Assembly (NCBI GenBank): GCA_963974935.1
Contig: CAXBEV010000001.1
Coordinates: 62,001-126,000 of the forward strand
DNA: 64,000 nt
Origin: UBA4479 sp963974935
GTDB lineage: Bacteria > Pseudomonadota > Alphaproteobacteria > Rhodospirillales > Casp-alpha2
Reading direction: 5' to 3'
Of this stretch, positions 50,938 through 60,197 are shown piece by piece. The position numbers and the translations under genes were made by a program. Numbering within the stretch: position 1 is the stretch's first letter; each line of letters begins with the position of its first letter. The notes beneath the pieces are model-generated. The model saw only the letters and a program-made list of their open reading frames with translations. It was not told the DNA's origin and did not search any database.

Positions 50938-52545
50938 TTAAGCGGCGGCGCGGATTGCGGCTGCTTTAACATTGGCGTCAACGTGTTGTTCGAACTGTAC
51001 AAAGTTTTTCTCGAAGCGTTGGCGCAGGTCGGCGGCTTGGCGGTCATAGGCGTCCTTATCCGACCACGTGTTTTTTGGGTTCAAAACGTCGCTCGGCACA
51101 TCCGGGCAACTTTGCGGAACCAACACACCGAAGTTCGGATCTTCGACGAATGCGACCTGTTCCAGGCGACCATCTAGGGCGGCGTTCAGCATGGCGCGCG
51201 TGTAGGCGATCTTCATGCGATCACCGACGCCGTAGCCGCCGCCCGACCAGCCGGTATTGACCAGCCAGCACTTGGCATTTTGCGCGGCCATTTTGTCGCG
51301 CAGAAGCTCGGCATAGACCGTTGGGTGGCGCGGCATGAACGGTGCGCCGAAGCATGTCGAGAACGTTGCTGCAGGCTCTTTCAGTCCACGCTCGGTCCCG
51401 GCCACTTTGGCGGTGTAGCCGGATAGGAAATGGTACATCGCTTGTTCCGGCGTCAGCTGGCTGATTGGGGGCAACACGCCGAACGCATCGCACGTCAGCA
51501 TGACGATGTTCTGCGGCAGGCCGCCTTTGCCTTCCATCGACGCATTTGGAATTTGCGAGATGTCGTAAGATAAACGGCCGTTCTCGGTCAGCGTCGAGTC
51601 GAAGAAATCAAAGACACGGGTGTTTTCGTCCATCGCCACGTTTTCGACGATGGTGCCGAAGGTGGACGCGGTTGCAAAGATTTCCGGCTCGGTCTCGGCG
51701 GTCAGGTTAATCGATTTGGCATAGCAGCCGCCTTCAAAATTGAACACGCCTTGATCGCTCCAGCCGTGCTCGTCATCACCGATCAGGGTACGCGAGCTGT
51801 CGGCGGACAGCGTCGTCTTGCCGGTGCCGGAAAGACCGAAGAAAATCGCAGTGTCGCCTTTCGGCCCAATGTTGGCCGAGCAGTGCATCGGCAGCACGTT
51901 TTTGGCCGGCATCAGGTAGTTCATCACCGAAAATACGGATTTTTTGATTTCGCCGGCATAGGCGCTACCGCCGATGATCACCATACGGCGCTTCAGGTTC
52001 AAGACGATGAAGGTTTCGGACGTGGTGCCGTCGCTGGCCGGGTCGGCAATGACGCTGGGCGCTTGTAAAACGGTAAACTGCGGCTGGAAATCTTCAAGCG
52101 CGCCGTCGTCGGGTTGAATGAACATGTTACGGGCAAACAGGTTATGCCAGGCGTTCTCGGTCACGACCCGGACCGCCAAGCGGTGCGTCTGATCGGCACC
52201 GGCATAGCAGTCTTGCACGAAGGCATCGCGGCCATTGAAATGGCCTTGGACCTTCGCCAACAGCTTTTCGAAGTTCTCTTCCGACATCGGTCGGTTGACG
52301 TCGCCCCACCAGATATCGGCTTCGGTCTCGTCTTCTTTGACGACGAAACGGTCGTTCGGTGAGCGACCGGTGTGGCTCCCGGTCAACGCGACCAATGAGC
52401 CGCCTTGGCCCAACTGCGCTTCGCCACGGCGTGTGGCTTCTTCGTACAGCCGAGGCGCCGAGAAATTCCAAAACGCGTTTTCGATGTTGCTGAGACCGTG
52501 TTGATCTAGCCCGTTGCGGCTGATTTTATGACCGATGTTTTGCAC
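50938..52545 (-). CDS. pckA: Phosphoenolpyruvate carboxykinase (ATP)
   Basis: PckA converts oxaloacetate and ATP to phosphoenolpyruvate, the entry to gluconeogenesis from C4 acids. The 535-residue protein has TGSHTGRSPNDRFVV, the P-loop FFGLSGTGKTTLSAD, the metal-site IGDDEHGWSDQGVFNFEGG (from GDDEHGW) and NTGWSGGGYGVG. No ATG fits the N-terminus; the GTG at 52545 gives the family length, while a TTG at 52638 would add 31 residues. In many alphaproteobacteria pckA is regulated by ChvI, whose gene lies about 3 kb away, and the two regions often adjoin. A strong terminator follows. Confidence 0.96.
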   Translation of the reverse strand: MQNIGHKISRNGLDQHGLSNIENAFWNFSAPRLYEEATRRGEAQLGQGGSLVALTGSHTGRSPNDRFVVKEDETEADIWWGDVNRPMSEENFEKLLAKVQGHFNGRDAFVQDCYAGADQTHRLAVRVVTENAWHNLFARNMFIQPDDGALEDFQPQFTVLQAPSVIADPASDGTTSETFIVLNLKRRMVIIGGSAYAGEIKKSVFSVMNYLMPAKNVLPMHCSANIGPKGDTAIFFGLSGTGKTTLSADSSRTLIGDDEHGWSDQGVFNFEGGCYAKSINLTAETEPEIFATASTFGTIVENVAMDENTRVFDFFDSTLTENGRLSYDISQIPNASMEGKGGLPQNIVMLTCDAFGVLPPISQLTPEQAMYHFLSGYTAKVAGTERGLKEPAATFSTCFGAPFMPRHPTVYAELLRDKMAAQNAKCWLVNTGWSGGGYGVGDRMKIAYTRAMLNAALDGRLEQVAFVEDPNFGVLVPQSCPDVPSDVLNPKNTWSDKDAYDRQAADLRQRFEKNFVQFEQHVDANVKAAAIRAAA

Positions 52546-52716
52546 CGTTTGTTTGCTCCAATCCCGGCGGCTACCTGTGGCGCCGCGTGTTTCCTCACCA
52601 AGGGGCTGGACGATAGACAATGGAAAACGCCAAAACAAGAGAAACGGGCGGATTTCCTAGGTATTTTAGTGTTGTTGAGGACGCACATGCAGCATTTTTT
52701 ATGAATAATGGATAAT

Positions 52717-53430
52717 TTACGCGCGTGCGCTGTGTGCCATCTCTATCAGTGTTTTCCGGCAGGTATTTGAATCTGTTACAGGTTTATGAAAGTCGACGCG
52801 GGCATAACGGCCGTCGGCGCGCAAATCGACGCCGTCGGTATCGCATCCGGTCATTTGCCATGGTCCAGGGCGTCGTTTGGCAAAAGCATGAGCATAGGCG
52901 TTGATCGCGTCCGCATGATCCCTATTCATATGCTCGACGATTCCCTGCTCTATCTCGTTGATGGTTTTTGCCGCGGTCGGCGGGCTCAAAATCTGTTTCG
53001 CATCGAACCAGACCGCACGGGCAAAGCCGCCGACATAGTGCGCGCGCTCAACTTTCATGCGGTAAAATGCGAAGTCGCCGAAATCGGCATAAAGCGCTGC
53101 GTCGGGATGGCGGGCCAAGAATCGCGCACGAACATCGACCGATGTGTCTTTTTTGACGGTACCGAGCAACGACACGCGGGGGCCGGTCTGCGGATTGTGC
53201 CGCCCAACCGCATCTTCAACCAGCAATGAGACTCGATTGTCCGCGTTGATGTTTTTTGTGTGATCGGACAGCGTCGAGAACAAAAACACCGGCTGGCCCT
53301 GATGGTCGCAGGCGTATGTCACCATCGACGCGTATGGCGCGCCGCCATCGGCCATTGCAGTGGCCAGCATGCCGACTCCGCGGCGGCGGACCAAAAGCCT
53401 CGCCATATCTTGATTGCGTCGTTCCGTCAT
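52717..53430 (-). CDS. HugZ-like heme-utilisation family protein (FMN-binding split barrel)
   Basis: A 237-residue protein with an N-terminal PNPOx-like split barrel (RRRGVGMLATAMADGGAPYAS and VFLFSTLSDHTKNINADNRVSLLVED in parts) and a C-terminal DUF2470-type domain (EQGIVEHMNRDHADAINAYA). This is the HugZ/HutZ layout, in which the H-x-N-x-D-H segment contributes to heme handling; some members degrade heme. The ATG at 53430 has GGAG upstream. No heme transport genes are near. It is divergent from terC. Confidence 0.9.
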   Translation of the reverse strand: MTERRNQDMARLLVRRRGVGMLATAMADGGAPYASMVTYACDHQGQPVFLFSTLSDHTKNINADNRVSLLVEDAVGRHNPQTGPRVSLLGTVKKDTSVDVRARFLARHPDAALYADFGDFAFYRMKVERAHYVGGFARAVWFDAKQILSPPTAAKTINEIEQGIVEHMNRDHADAINAYAHAFAKRRPGPWQMTGCDTDGVDLRADGRYARVDFHKPVTDSNTCRKTLIEMAHSARA

Positions 53431-53621
53431 AGGGTTTCTCCGCACTTTTGATGTGAGTACACGAATGTTGAGAAGCTGGCCCCTCCGCGTCAAGTATAGG
53501 TCATCATGGGCATGATCTACGTCCGATATTTTCCGGCTTATTTACAGACCGTGATCGACGGTCTCGCCATGTGTACCATGGCGAGAGTGATTTGCCGCAT
53601 CTATCAAACATTGAGGGACCC

Positions 53622-54365
53622 ATGGACCAACTTCTGATGCTCGCCGCCGATCCGGCCGTGTGGGTTGCGCTGGCAACATTGATCGTGATGGAGGTCGTGC
53701 TCGGAATCGACAATCTCGTGTTCATCTCCATCTTGACCAATAAGTTGCCCGAAGCTCAACGGTCGAAAGCACGCAAGATCGGTATCGGTCTCGCTTTGCT
53801 GACACGCTTGGCTTTGCTGGGCACGATCAGTTTCATTGTCGGCCTGACCGCACCTGTGTTCACGGTTTTCGCTGAGGCGTTTTCCTGGCGCGATATAGTG
53901 CTGATCGCAGGCGGATTGTTTTTGGTTTGGAAGGCAACAAGGGAAATCCACAATACTGTCGATCCGGACGATGGGGACGGAACGTCGGACAAGGCGAAGG
54001 TCGGGATGGCGTTCGGCACAGCGATCGTGCAGATTTTGATTCTGGATCTTGTGTTCTCGCTGGACAGCATTATCACCGCAGTGGGGATGACCGATCATCT
54101 GCCGGTGATGGTGATTGCGGTGATCGTTGCCGTGTTGGCGATGTTGTTGGCTGCTGACCCGTTGTCCGAGTTCATCCACAAAAATCCAACGGTGGTTATG
54201 TTGGCACTCGGGTTCCTGTTGTTGATCGGCACGACGTTGATTGCCGACGGTTTCGGGTTTCATGTGCCGAAGGGCTATATTTACGCGGCAATGGCGTTTT
54301 CAGGATTTGTCGAAGTGCTGAACACGCTCTCGCGCCGCCGCAAAAAGGCGGCAGCGCGAGGTTAA
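53622..54365 (+). CDS. TerC family membrane protein
   Basis: A 247-residue inner-membrane protein with seven or so helices and the TerC signatures EVVLGIDNLVFISILTNKLP near residue 25 and QILILDLVFSLDSIITAVGM near residue 140, which supply the acidic metal-site residues. TerC relatives are implicated in manganese export and metal loading of exported enzymes. A short charged loop (DPDDGDGTSDKAK) lies between the halves. GAGGG precedes the ATG. No riboswitch of the yybP type is apparent upstream. Confidence 0.92.
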   Translation: MDQLLMLAADPAVWVALATLIVMEVVLGIDNLVFISILTNKLPEAQRSKARKIGIGLALLTRLALLGTISFIVGLTAPVFTVFAEAFSWRDIVLIAGGLFLVWKATREIHNTVDPDDGDGTSDKAKVGMAFGTAIVQILILDLVFSLDSIITAVGMTDHLPVMVIAVIVAVLAMLLAADPLSEFIHKNPTVVMLALGFLLLIGTTLIADGFGFHVPKGYIYAAMAFSGFVEVLNTLSRRRKKAAARG

Positions 54366-54378
54366 CGTGTCGGGCTTG

Positions 54379-55398
54379 TCAGTCGAGCGACTTTTCAAAC
54401 AGCTTGGCACCCGCACCCAAGGCTTGCAGTTTGCCCTCGGCCACGTGACGCGGCAGCGGCGCCATACCACAGTTGGTGCATGCGATGATGCGCGCCGGAT
54501 CGACGAACTCAGACGCGGCCTTCAGGGTGGTGGCGACCTTTTCCGGGGTCTCGATTTCTTCGGTCGCAACGTTGATCGCGCCGACCAGCATTTCTTTGTC
54601 GGGCAGCAGCGACATCACAGATAGTGGGACATGGCTGTCAGCGCATTCCAGCGACACTTGGTTGACGATGCTTTTATTCAGGGCTGGGAAGAATTCTTCA
54701 TACTGGCGCCACTCGTCGCCCAGTGTTTCTTTCCAGTCAATGTTTTGCTGAATGCCATAGCCATAGCAAATATGCACAGCGGTCGTACATTTCAGGCCGT
54801 CCAACGCCACGTCCAAGGCATCAATACCCCATTCGACGGCTTCTTTGGTGAACGCGTTAAACGCCGGCTCGTCAAACTGAATGACCGAAACGCCGAGTGC
54901 TTCCAATTCTTTGGCTTCATCGTTGAGCAGTTTGGCAAACGCCATCGCCATGTCGGGGCGGGTGTCGTAAAAGCCGTTGGCGATGGTATCGCATATGGTC
55001 ATCGGCCCCGGTAGTGTGAATTTGTAAGGGTTCGATGTGTGCTCGACACAGAATTTAGCGCTGGCACCGTGCACCGAGCCCATCCGTTTCACGTCACCGA
55101 CCACGGTTGGCACGTCCGCATCATAGCGGTCGTTGCGGATACCCATGGTGGTCATTTTGTTCCAGTCGATACCTTCGATGCGTTCTAAGAAGCCGTGCAC
55201 GAAATGCTTACGGAACTGTTCGCCATCGCTGACGATGGTGATGCCGGCGTCTTCTTGGCATTTGATCCAGGCCAAGGCAGCATCAGACTGACCTTCGAAA
55301 AGGTTTTCGTCAGCAACGCGCCAAGGCGCCCATAATTTTTCGGGTTCCGCCAGCCAAGCGGGTTTCGGCAGACTGCCGGCGATGGTTGTTCTGATCAT
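54379..55398 (-). CDS. Core-MetE-like cobalamin-independent methionine synthase family protein
   Basis: A 339-residue protein equal to the catalytic C-terminal half of MetE, lacking its N-terminal half. It starts RTTIAGSLPKPAWLAEPEKL and keeps the likely zinc ligands: His and Cys in VHICYGYG, Glu in SLECAD and Cys in CTNCGMAPLP. Small core-MetE proteins use methylcobalamin proteins or other methyl donors rather than methyltetrahydrofolate. The ATG at 55398 has GGAGGGG upstream. Its donor is unknown. It is convergent with terC and divergent from chvI. Confidence 0.88.
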   Translation of the reverse strand: MIRTTIAGSLPKPAWLAEPEKLWAPWRVADENLFEGQSDAALAWIKCQEDAGITIVSDGEQFRKHFVHGFLERIEGIDWNKMTTMGIRNDRYDADVPTVVGDVKRMGSVHGASAKFCVEHTSNPYKFTLPGPMTICDTIANGFYDTRPDMAMAFAKLLNDEAKELEALGVSVIQFDEPAFNAFTKEAVEWGIDALDVALDGLKCTTAVHICYGYGIQQNIDWKETLGDEWRQYEEFFPALNKSIVNQVSLECADSHVPLSVMSLLPDKEMLVGAINVATEEIETPEKVATTLKAASEFVDPARIIACTNCGMAPLPRHVAEGKLQALGAGAKLFEKSLD

Positions 55399-55594
55399 GG
55401 TCCCCTCCGGGTAGGTGCGGGGCCTCGTTGTTGAGGCTTCTATAGTGGTTGCAGCAGCCAACATAGGGCCTCGATATATCGCTTTCCAGACTCCTTATTC
55501 GGCAGGGCCGCATTGTGATCGCCCTATTTTGCCTTATTTGAAGTATAATTCAGCCATAATCGGGGTTTAGGAACAGCGTGGTATTGATGAAGCA

Positions 55595-56311
55595 ATGAGC
55601 GGAAAGAAATCCATGCAGCAGAAAATCGCTTTGGTCGACGACGACCAGAACATCCTGACATCCGTGTCGATGGCGCTGGAAGCCGAAGGCTATGATGTCG
55701 ACACCTATGCAGACGGCGTCGCCGCATTGAGCGGGATCGGTCGGCATCCGGTCGACCTCGCCGTCCTCGACATCAAAATGCCGAAGATGGACGGCATGGA
55801 ATTGCTCGGCGAGATTCGCAAGAAAGACCGCCTGCCGGTGATTTTCCTGACGTCGAAAGATGATGAGGTCGATGAGATTCTCGGTTTTCGCATGGGGGCC
55901 GACGATTACATCACCAAGCCATTCTCGCAGCGCCTGTTGATCGAGCGAATCCGCGCCATTTTGCGTCGTCGCGACGTCGCCGAGCCGGACGCACCGGCGG
56001 ACGAGGGGGCGAACGCATTGAAGCGCGGCGACCTCGTGCTCGATCCCGAGCGGCACCTTTGCACGTGGAAGGGCCAGGAAGTCACGCTGACGGTGACCGA
56101 GTTTTTGCTGGTCGAGGTCCTGGCGCGCCGCCCTGGCCATGTTAAGAACCGTGATCAGCTGATCGATGCGGCATATGGCGAAAACATTTACGTCGAAGAT
56201 CGCACCATCGATAGCCACATCAAACGGCTGCGTCGCAAGTTCCGCCACGTCGATCCGACGTTCTCCGAGATTGAAACCCTGTACGGTGTCGGCTACCGCT
56301 ACAAAGCTTAG
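55595..56311 (+). CDS. chvI: Response regulator ChvI (OmpR/PhoB family)
   Basis: ChvI is the DNA-binding partner of the ChvG kinase, which in alphaproteobacteria controls acid response, envelope and central carbon genes. The 238-residue protein has a receiver domain with the acidic pocket VDDD, the phospho-acceptor Asp59 in LAVLDIKMPKMDG and the conserved lysine in DDYITKPFS, then an OmpR-type winged helix (TVTEFLLVEVLARRPG; TIDSHIKRLRRKF). An internal ATG at 55613 with GGAAAG upstream may be the true start. A TATAAT lies at 55544-55549. chvG follows after 20 bases. Confidence 0.94.
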   Translation: MSGKKSMQQKIALVDDDQNILTSVSMALEAEGYDVDTYADGVAALSGIGRHPVDLAVLDIKMPKMDGMELLGEIRKKDRLPVIFLTSKDDEVDEILGFRMGADDYITKPFSQRLLIERIRAILRRRDVAEPDAPADEGANALKRGDLVLDPERHLCTWKGQEVTLTVTEFLLVEVLARRPGHVKNRDQLIDAAYGENIYVEDRTIDSHIKRLRRKFRHVDPTFSEIETLYGVGYRYKA

Positions 56312-56331
56312 TCTTTTAGTGGGGGGTGTGA

Positions 56332-58008
56332 ATGCAGCAGGGGGGGCATCGGGGGAAAGACCAGGGCACCGCTGAGCGCGTGTCTACGGAGGGCGATGTG
56401 CGTGCGCCATCCCGAAGTGTAGCCCCGAAACGCCTGATCTCGCCGCTGACCCGGCGTATCCTCACCGTCAATTTGGTCGCCATCGGCACCCTCGTGGCCG
56501 GGCTTTTGTATTTGGGTGAGTATCGGCGTTCGTTGATTACCAACGAATTGGCGTCGTTGCAGGTGCAAGCTGAAATGATCGCGGCCGCGTTGGGTGAAGG
56601 GGCGGTGATCTCGGAAGCGCCAGACGCGCAGTATTTGGTTTCCGACACCGCGCACCAAATCACCCGGCGCTTGGTGCAGATCACCAACACACGCGCCCGG
56701 CTGTTCCGCGCAGACGGCACGATGATCGTCGATTCTCGCAGGCTGGGCGGTACCGGCAGCGCTGTGCAGATCGAAGTTCTACCGCCGCCTGAAGAGAGCA
56801 GCGATACGCTTGATGATTTGCTCGCTACCTATGATCGCTTGGCCCGTGCCGTGCGGGGCGAGGGGCCGCTGCCGCGCTATCACGAAAATCCGCTGCAGAC
56901 CGCATCGGATTACCCGGAAACTCAAGCGGCCTTGATCGGCGAGACGGCGGTTGCGGCCCGGCGCTTAGGCCGTGAAGGCTTGGTTTTGACGGCGGCTGTG
57001 CCGGTACAGCGCTATAAACAAGTGCTGGGCGCGGTGATGCTGTCGACCGACGGCGCGCTGATCGAAAAAGCGCTATATGACGTGCGCTTGGATATCCTTA
57101 AGATCGTTGGGGTGGCGCTCAGTGTGACGATTTTGTTGTCGCTGTATTTGGCAGGCACGATTGCAAGGCCGATCCGGCGTCTGGCCTTGGCAGCTGAGCA
57201 AATTCGTCATGACCGGGGTGCCCGCGAAGCGATGCCGGGTCTAACTGAGCGCAACGACGAAATAGGTGACCTCGCCGACAGCTTGAAATCAATGACCGAG
57301 GCGTTGTGGCTACGTATGGATGCGATTGAGAGCTTCGCCGCCGACGTCGCACATGAAATCAAAAACCCGCTGACCTCGCTCCGCTCCGCTGTCGAAACCG
57401 CCGGTCGCATCGAAGACCCGACGCAGCGTCAGCGCCTGATGGCCATCATCTTGGATGACGTTGCGAGGCTCGACCGCTTGATCAGCGATATCTCCAACGC
57501 GTCCCGGTTGGATGCTGAACTCAGCCGTGCGGAATTCGCACCGGTCGACATCGCGGCCATGCTGCATGCGGTCGTCGACATGCACAACGCCGGCGACGAC
57601 GACCGGGTGCCGATAACGTTGGAGTTGGTCAGCAACGAACACATGATCGTCGATGGGATCGAAGACCGCTTGGTGCAGGTGTTCCGAAACCTCATGTCGA
57701 ACGCCGAGACGTTCTCGCCCGAAGGCGGCAGCATCCGCATTTCCTTGGACCGTGAAAACGGCTGGCTGACGGCAACCATCGACGACGACGGGCCCGGCAT
57801 TCCCGACGGTAAAGAAGCGGCGATCTTTGATCGGTTTTATACGTCGCGTCCCGAAGGCGAAAAGTTCGGCACCCATTCCGGCCTCGGCTTGTCGATTTCG
57901 AAGCAAATCATCGACGCTCACGAAGGCGAAATTATCGCCCTCAACCGCCGCGGCAGCGACGGCCGTGTTATCGGTGCACGCTTCAGACTTCGTTTGCCGG
58001 CGGCTTAA
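56332..58008 (+). CDS. chvG: Sensor histidine kinase ChvG
   Basis: A 558-residue inner-membrane kinase. The N-terminal tail is basic and cytosolic; helix one is LTVNLVAIGTLVAGLLYLGE, followed by a periplasmic domain of about 190 residues and helix two (IVGVALSVTILLSLYLAG). A HAMP segment leads to the H-box FAADVAHEIKNPLTSL with phospho-acceptor His341, then the ATPase domain with N, G1 (DDDGPGIPD) and G2 (THSGLGLSIS) boxes. It pairs with ChvI directly upstream and is followed by hprK. The periplasmic inhibitor ExoR, known in rhizobia, is not in the window. Confidence 0.95.
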   Translation: MQQGGHRGKDQGTAERVSTEGDVRAPSRSVAPKRLISPLTRRILTVNLVAIGTLVAGLLYLGEYRRSLITNELASLQVQAEMIAAALGEGAVISEAPDAQYLVSDTAHQITRRLVQITNTRARLFRADGTMIVDSRRLGGTGSAVQIEVLPPPEESSDTLDDLLATYDRLARAVRGEGPLPRYHENPLQTASDYPETQAALIGETAVAARRLGREGLVLTAAVPVQRYKQVLGAVMLSTDGALIEKALYDVRLDILKIVGVALSVTILLSLYLAGTIARPIRRLALAAEQIRHDRGAREAMPGLTERNDEIGDLADSLKSMTEALWLRMDAIESFAADVAHEIKNPLTSLRSAVETAGRIEDPTQRQRLMAIILDDVARLDRLISDISNASRLDAELSRAEFAPVDIAAMLHAVVDMHNAGDDDRVPITLELVSNEHMIVDGIEDRLVQVFRNLMSNAETFSPEGGSIRISLDRENGWLTATIDDDGPGIPDGKEAAIFDRFYTSRPEGEKFGTHSGLGLSISKQIIDAHEGEIIALNRRGSDGRVIGARFRLRLPAA

Positions 58009-58034
58009 GCTTGAACGGGCGTGCAAGCGCGATC

Positions 58035-58523
58035 ATGCTGATGGGTATGACAACACAGGAAAATATAAAGCAACTCCACGCCACCTGCATCGCGCTCGGT
58101 GCCGATACGCCGCATGGCGCGCAGGGTGTGTTGCTGCGGGGGCCGAGTGGGGCCGGGAAATCTGATCTCGCACTTCGTTTAATCGACGGAGGCGCCTTAT
58201 TGGTCGCTGACGATCGGGTGGACGTGTTCATCAAGGGCGGCGTCGCGTTTGCACGTGCGCCCGAAAGTATCGCCGGCTTGATGGAAGTCCGAGGCGTGGG
58301 CGTGGTTCGCCTTGAGCATATTGCGGATGTGCGGATCGCGCTTTGCGTTGACCTTGTTCAGCCGGATGCTGTCACCCGCTTGCCGGAAGCTGAAACCGTC
58401 AAAATCGCCGGCGTTCACATTCAACGTTTGGCATTGGACCCGTTCGCTGCGTCGACACCGGCGAAAATCCGTCTTGCACTGTGCAGCGATCCTCTTGATC
58501 CTGACGCCATGGTGTCATCATGA
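58035..58523 (+). CDS. hprK: HPr kinase/phosphorylase, short alphaproteobacterial form
   Basis: HprK phosphorylates HPr on its regulatory serine. This is the short form of about 160 residues, lacking the N-terminal domain of the Gram-positive enzyme. The P-loop is LLRGPSGAGKSDLALRLIDG near residue 35, followed by LLVADDRVDV and the HprK signature MEVRGVGVVRLEHIAD. The exact start is unclear: ATGs at 58035, 58041 and 58047 and a TTG at 58011 are all in frame and none has a strong ribosome site. Its stop overlaps rapZ as ATGA. Confidence 0.93.
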   Translation: MLMGMTTQENIKQLHATCIALGADTPHGAQGVLLRGPSGAGKSDLALRLIDGGALLVADDRVDVFIKGGVAFARAPESIAGLMEVRGVGVVRLEHIADVRIALCVDLVQPDAVTRLPEAETVKIAGVHIQRLALDPFAASTPAKIRLALCSDPLDPDAMVSS

Positions 58524-59413
58524 ACGATTTACCCGCACCGCATACGCGCGTGTTGCTGGTCTCCGGTGTTTCCGGGGCCGGGAAAAGTTCTGCTCTAAAA
58601 CAGCTTGAAGATTTGGGCTTTGAAGCGGTCGACAACATGCCGTTGTCTTTGGTTGCAAGGCTCGTGCTGGGCGGCGACGGCACGGACGCGGTGCCCGCAG
58701 GCGGCACGCCGTTGGCGATTGGGGTCGACATTCGCACCCGCGATTTTGATGCATCGAATTTTCTCGACCTACTCGACCAACTGGCGGCAGCGCCGGATAT
58801 CGAGGTGTCTTTGCTGTTTATCGACTGCGACGATGAAGTGATCGGGCGCCGTTTCGAGGAAACCCGCCGCCGTCACCCGCTCGCTGCCGACCGTCCGGTG
58901 CTGGATGGGCTTCGCCACGAACGTCAGATTATGGAGCCGATTCGCGCTCGTGCCGATGAAGTTATCGATACCACCGATTTCGTGATGGGTGATCTAAAGG
59001 AACGGTTGGCTGAGCGACATGCACTCAAAGACGATCCGGGTTTGGCGATTTTCATCATGTCGTTTTCGTTCAAACGAGGTCTGCCGCGCGACGCGGATAT
59101 GGTGTTTGATGTGCGGTTTTTTAAGAATCCTCACTATGATCCGTTACTACGCCCAAAGACCGGTGAATCCCCGGAAGTGCAGGCATTCATTGCTGCCGAC
59201 CCTGCATTTGAGGGCTTTTTCGCACATTTGACGAATATGACCTTGCCCTTGTTGCCGCGCTTTCGCGCCGAGGGGAAAAGTTATCTGACCATTGCTTTTG
59301 GCTGTACCGGCGGGCGGCATCGTTCGGTTTTCATTGCGGAAAAGTTCGCAAAAGTGCTGGATGAGAACGGCTGGCATGCGGCCATTCGCCATAGGGACTT
59401 GGACAAAGCGTAA
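58520..59413 (+). CDS. rapZ: RNase adapter protein RapZ
   Basis: RapZ is a nucleotide-binding protein; in E. coli it guides RNase E to the GlmZ sRNA, and alphaproteobacterial forms are linked to the phosphotransferase system. The 297-residue product has Walker A GVSGAGKSSALKQLEDLGFE at residue 16, Walker B-like TTDFVMGDLKERLAE, and the C-terminal domain with MSFSFKRGLPRDADMVFDVR and IAFGCTGGRHRSVFIAE. It is translationally coupled to hprK and followed by EIIA after 46 bases. Confidence 0.95.
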   Translation: MNDLPAPHTRVLLVSGVSGAGKSSALKQLEDLGFEAVDNMPLSLVARLVLGGDGTDAVPAGGTPLAIGVDIRTRDFDASNFLDLLDQLAAAPDIEVSLLFIDCDDEVIGRRFEETRRRHPLAADRPVLDGLRHERQIMEPIRARADEVIDTTDFVMGDLKERLAERHALKDDPGLAIFIMSFSFKRGLPRDADMVFDVRFFKNPHYDPLLRPKTGESPEVQAFIAADPAFEGFFAHLTNMTLPLLPRFRAEGKSYLTIAFGCTGGRHRSVFIAEKFAKVLDENGWHAAIRHRDLDKA

Positions 59414-59459
59414 GATTCCCATCACAATTCCGATAAATGAGGATAAGGAATAACCGACA

Positions 59460-59867
59460 ATGATCGGATTAGTGCTCGTAACCCATGGCCGCCTCGCGGT
59501 TGAATTGATATCTGCGCTGGAACATGTGGTCGGTCCGCAAGATGCGGTCGCTCCCGTGTGCATCGGTCCCGACGACGATATGGAACAGCGCCGTGCCGAA
59601 ATCGTCAGCAAAGCCGAAGAGGTCGAATCCGGCGCCGGCGTCATCGTGCTCACCGATATGTTCGGCGGCACGCCGTCGAATTTGGCGATCTCGATTATGG
59701 ACCGTGCCAAGATCGAAGTGATCGCAGGCGTTAATCTGCCGATGTTGATTAAGCTGGCCTCAATCCGCGACGACCTGGACTTGGCCGCCGCCGCATTGGA
59801 AGCGCAGGATGCGGGACGTAAGTACATCAACATCGCGTCGCAACTTTTGGATAAAGGCGGCGACTGA
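59460..59867 (+). CDS. PTS system mannose-type EIIA component
   Basis: A 135-residue EIIA-Man domain protein with the phospho-acceptor His9 in LVLVTHGRLAVELISALE and the MFGGTPSNLAISI segment. In alphaproteobacteria this protein, called ManX or EIIA-Man, receives phosphate from HPr but has no sugar permease partner, and serves regulation. No EIIB or EIIC gene lies here. GAGGATAAGGAA precedes the ATG. HPr follows five bases later. Confidence 0.94.
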   Translation: MIGLVLVTHGRLAVELISALEHVVGPQDAVAPVCIGPDDDMEQRRAEIVSKAEEVESGAGVIVLTDMFGGTPSNLAISIMDRAKIEVIAGVNLPMLIKLASIRDDLDLAAAALEAQDAGRKYINIASQLLDKGGD

Positions 59868-59872
59868 GTACG

Positions 59873-60151
59873 ATGAGCACGGAACAACTGCAAAAACGTT
59901 TATTGATTGGCAACAAGCGCGGCTTGCATGCGCGCGCCGCCGCGAAGTTCGTCACCCTCGCTGCCGAGTTCGAGGCCGATATTGAGGTTGAGCGAAATGG
60001 CCAAGCGGTCTCGGGCCGCTCCATCATGGGGTTGATGATGCTGGCCGCGAGCCCGGGCACGGAAATATTGGTGCGTGTCGACGGCGACGATGGGGCGGCT
60101 GCACTTGCGGCCATCGAAACCCTGGTCGCCAACAAATTCGATGAGGATTAA
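59873..60151 (+). CDS. ptsH: Phosphocarrier protein HPr
   Basis: A 92-residue HPr with the EI-phosphorylated His19 in KRGLHARAAAKFV and the HprK-target Ser50 in SGRSIMGLMMLAASPG. Both sites are intact, so it can carry phosphate from EI to EIIA and be modified by HprK. It sits between EIIA and EI in one operon. Confidence 0.96.
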   Translation: MSTEQLQKRLLIGNKRGLHARAAAKFVTLAAEFEADIEVERNGQAVSGRSIMGLMMLAASPGTEILVRVDGDDGAAALAAIETLVANKFDED

Positions 60152-60197
60152 GCCCTACATTATATAAGCGCATAAGGAGAGGCCACCGGCCTAAAAC

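Noticed and set aside
53604..54263. A 219-codon open frame opposite terC
   Set aside because: It is His/Gln-rich protein produced by reading membrane-helix codons on the opposite strand.
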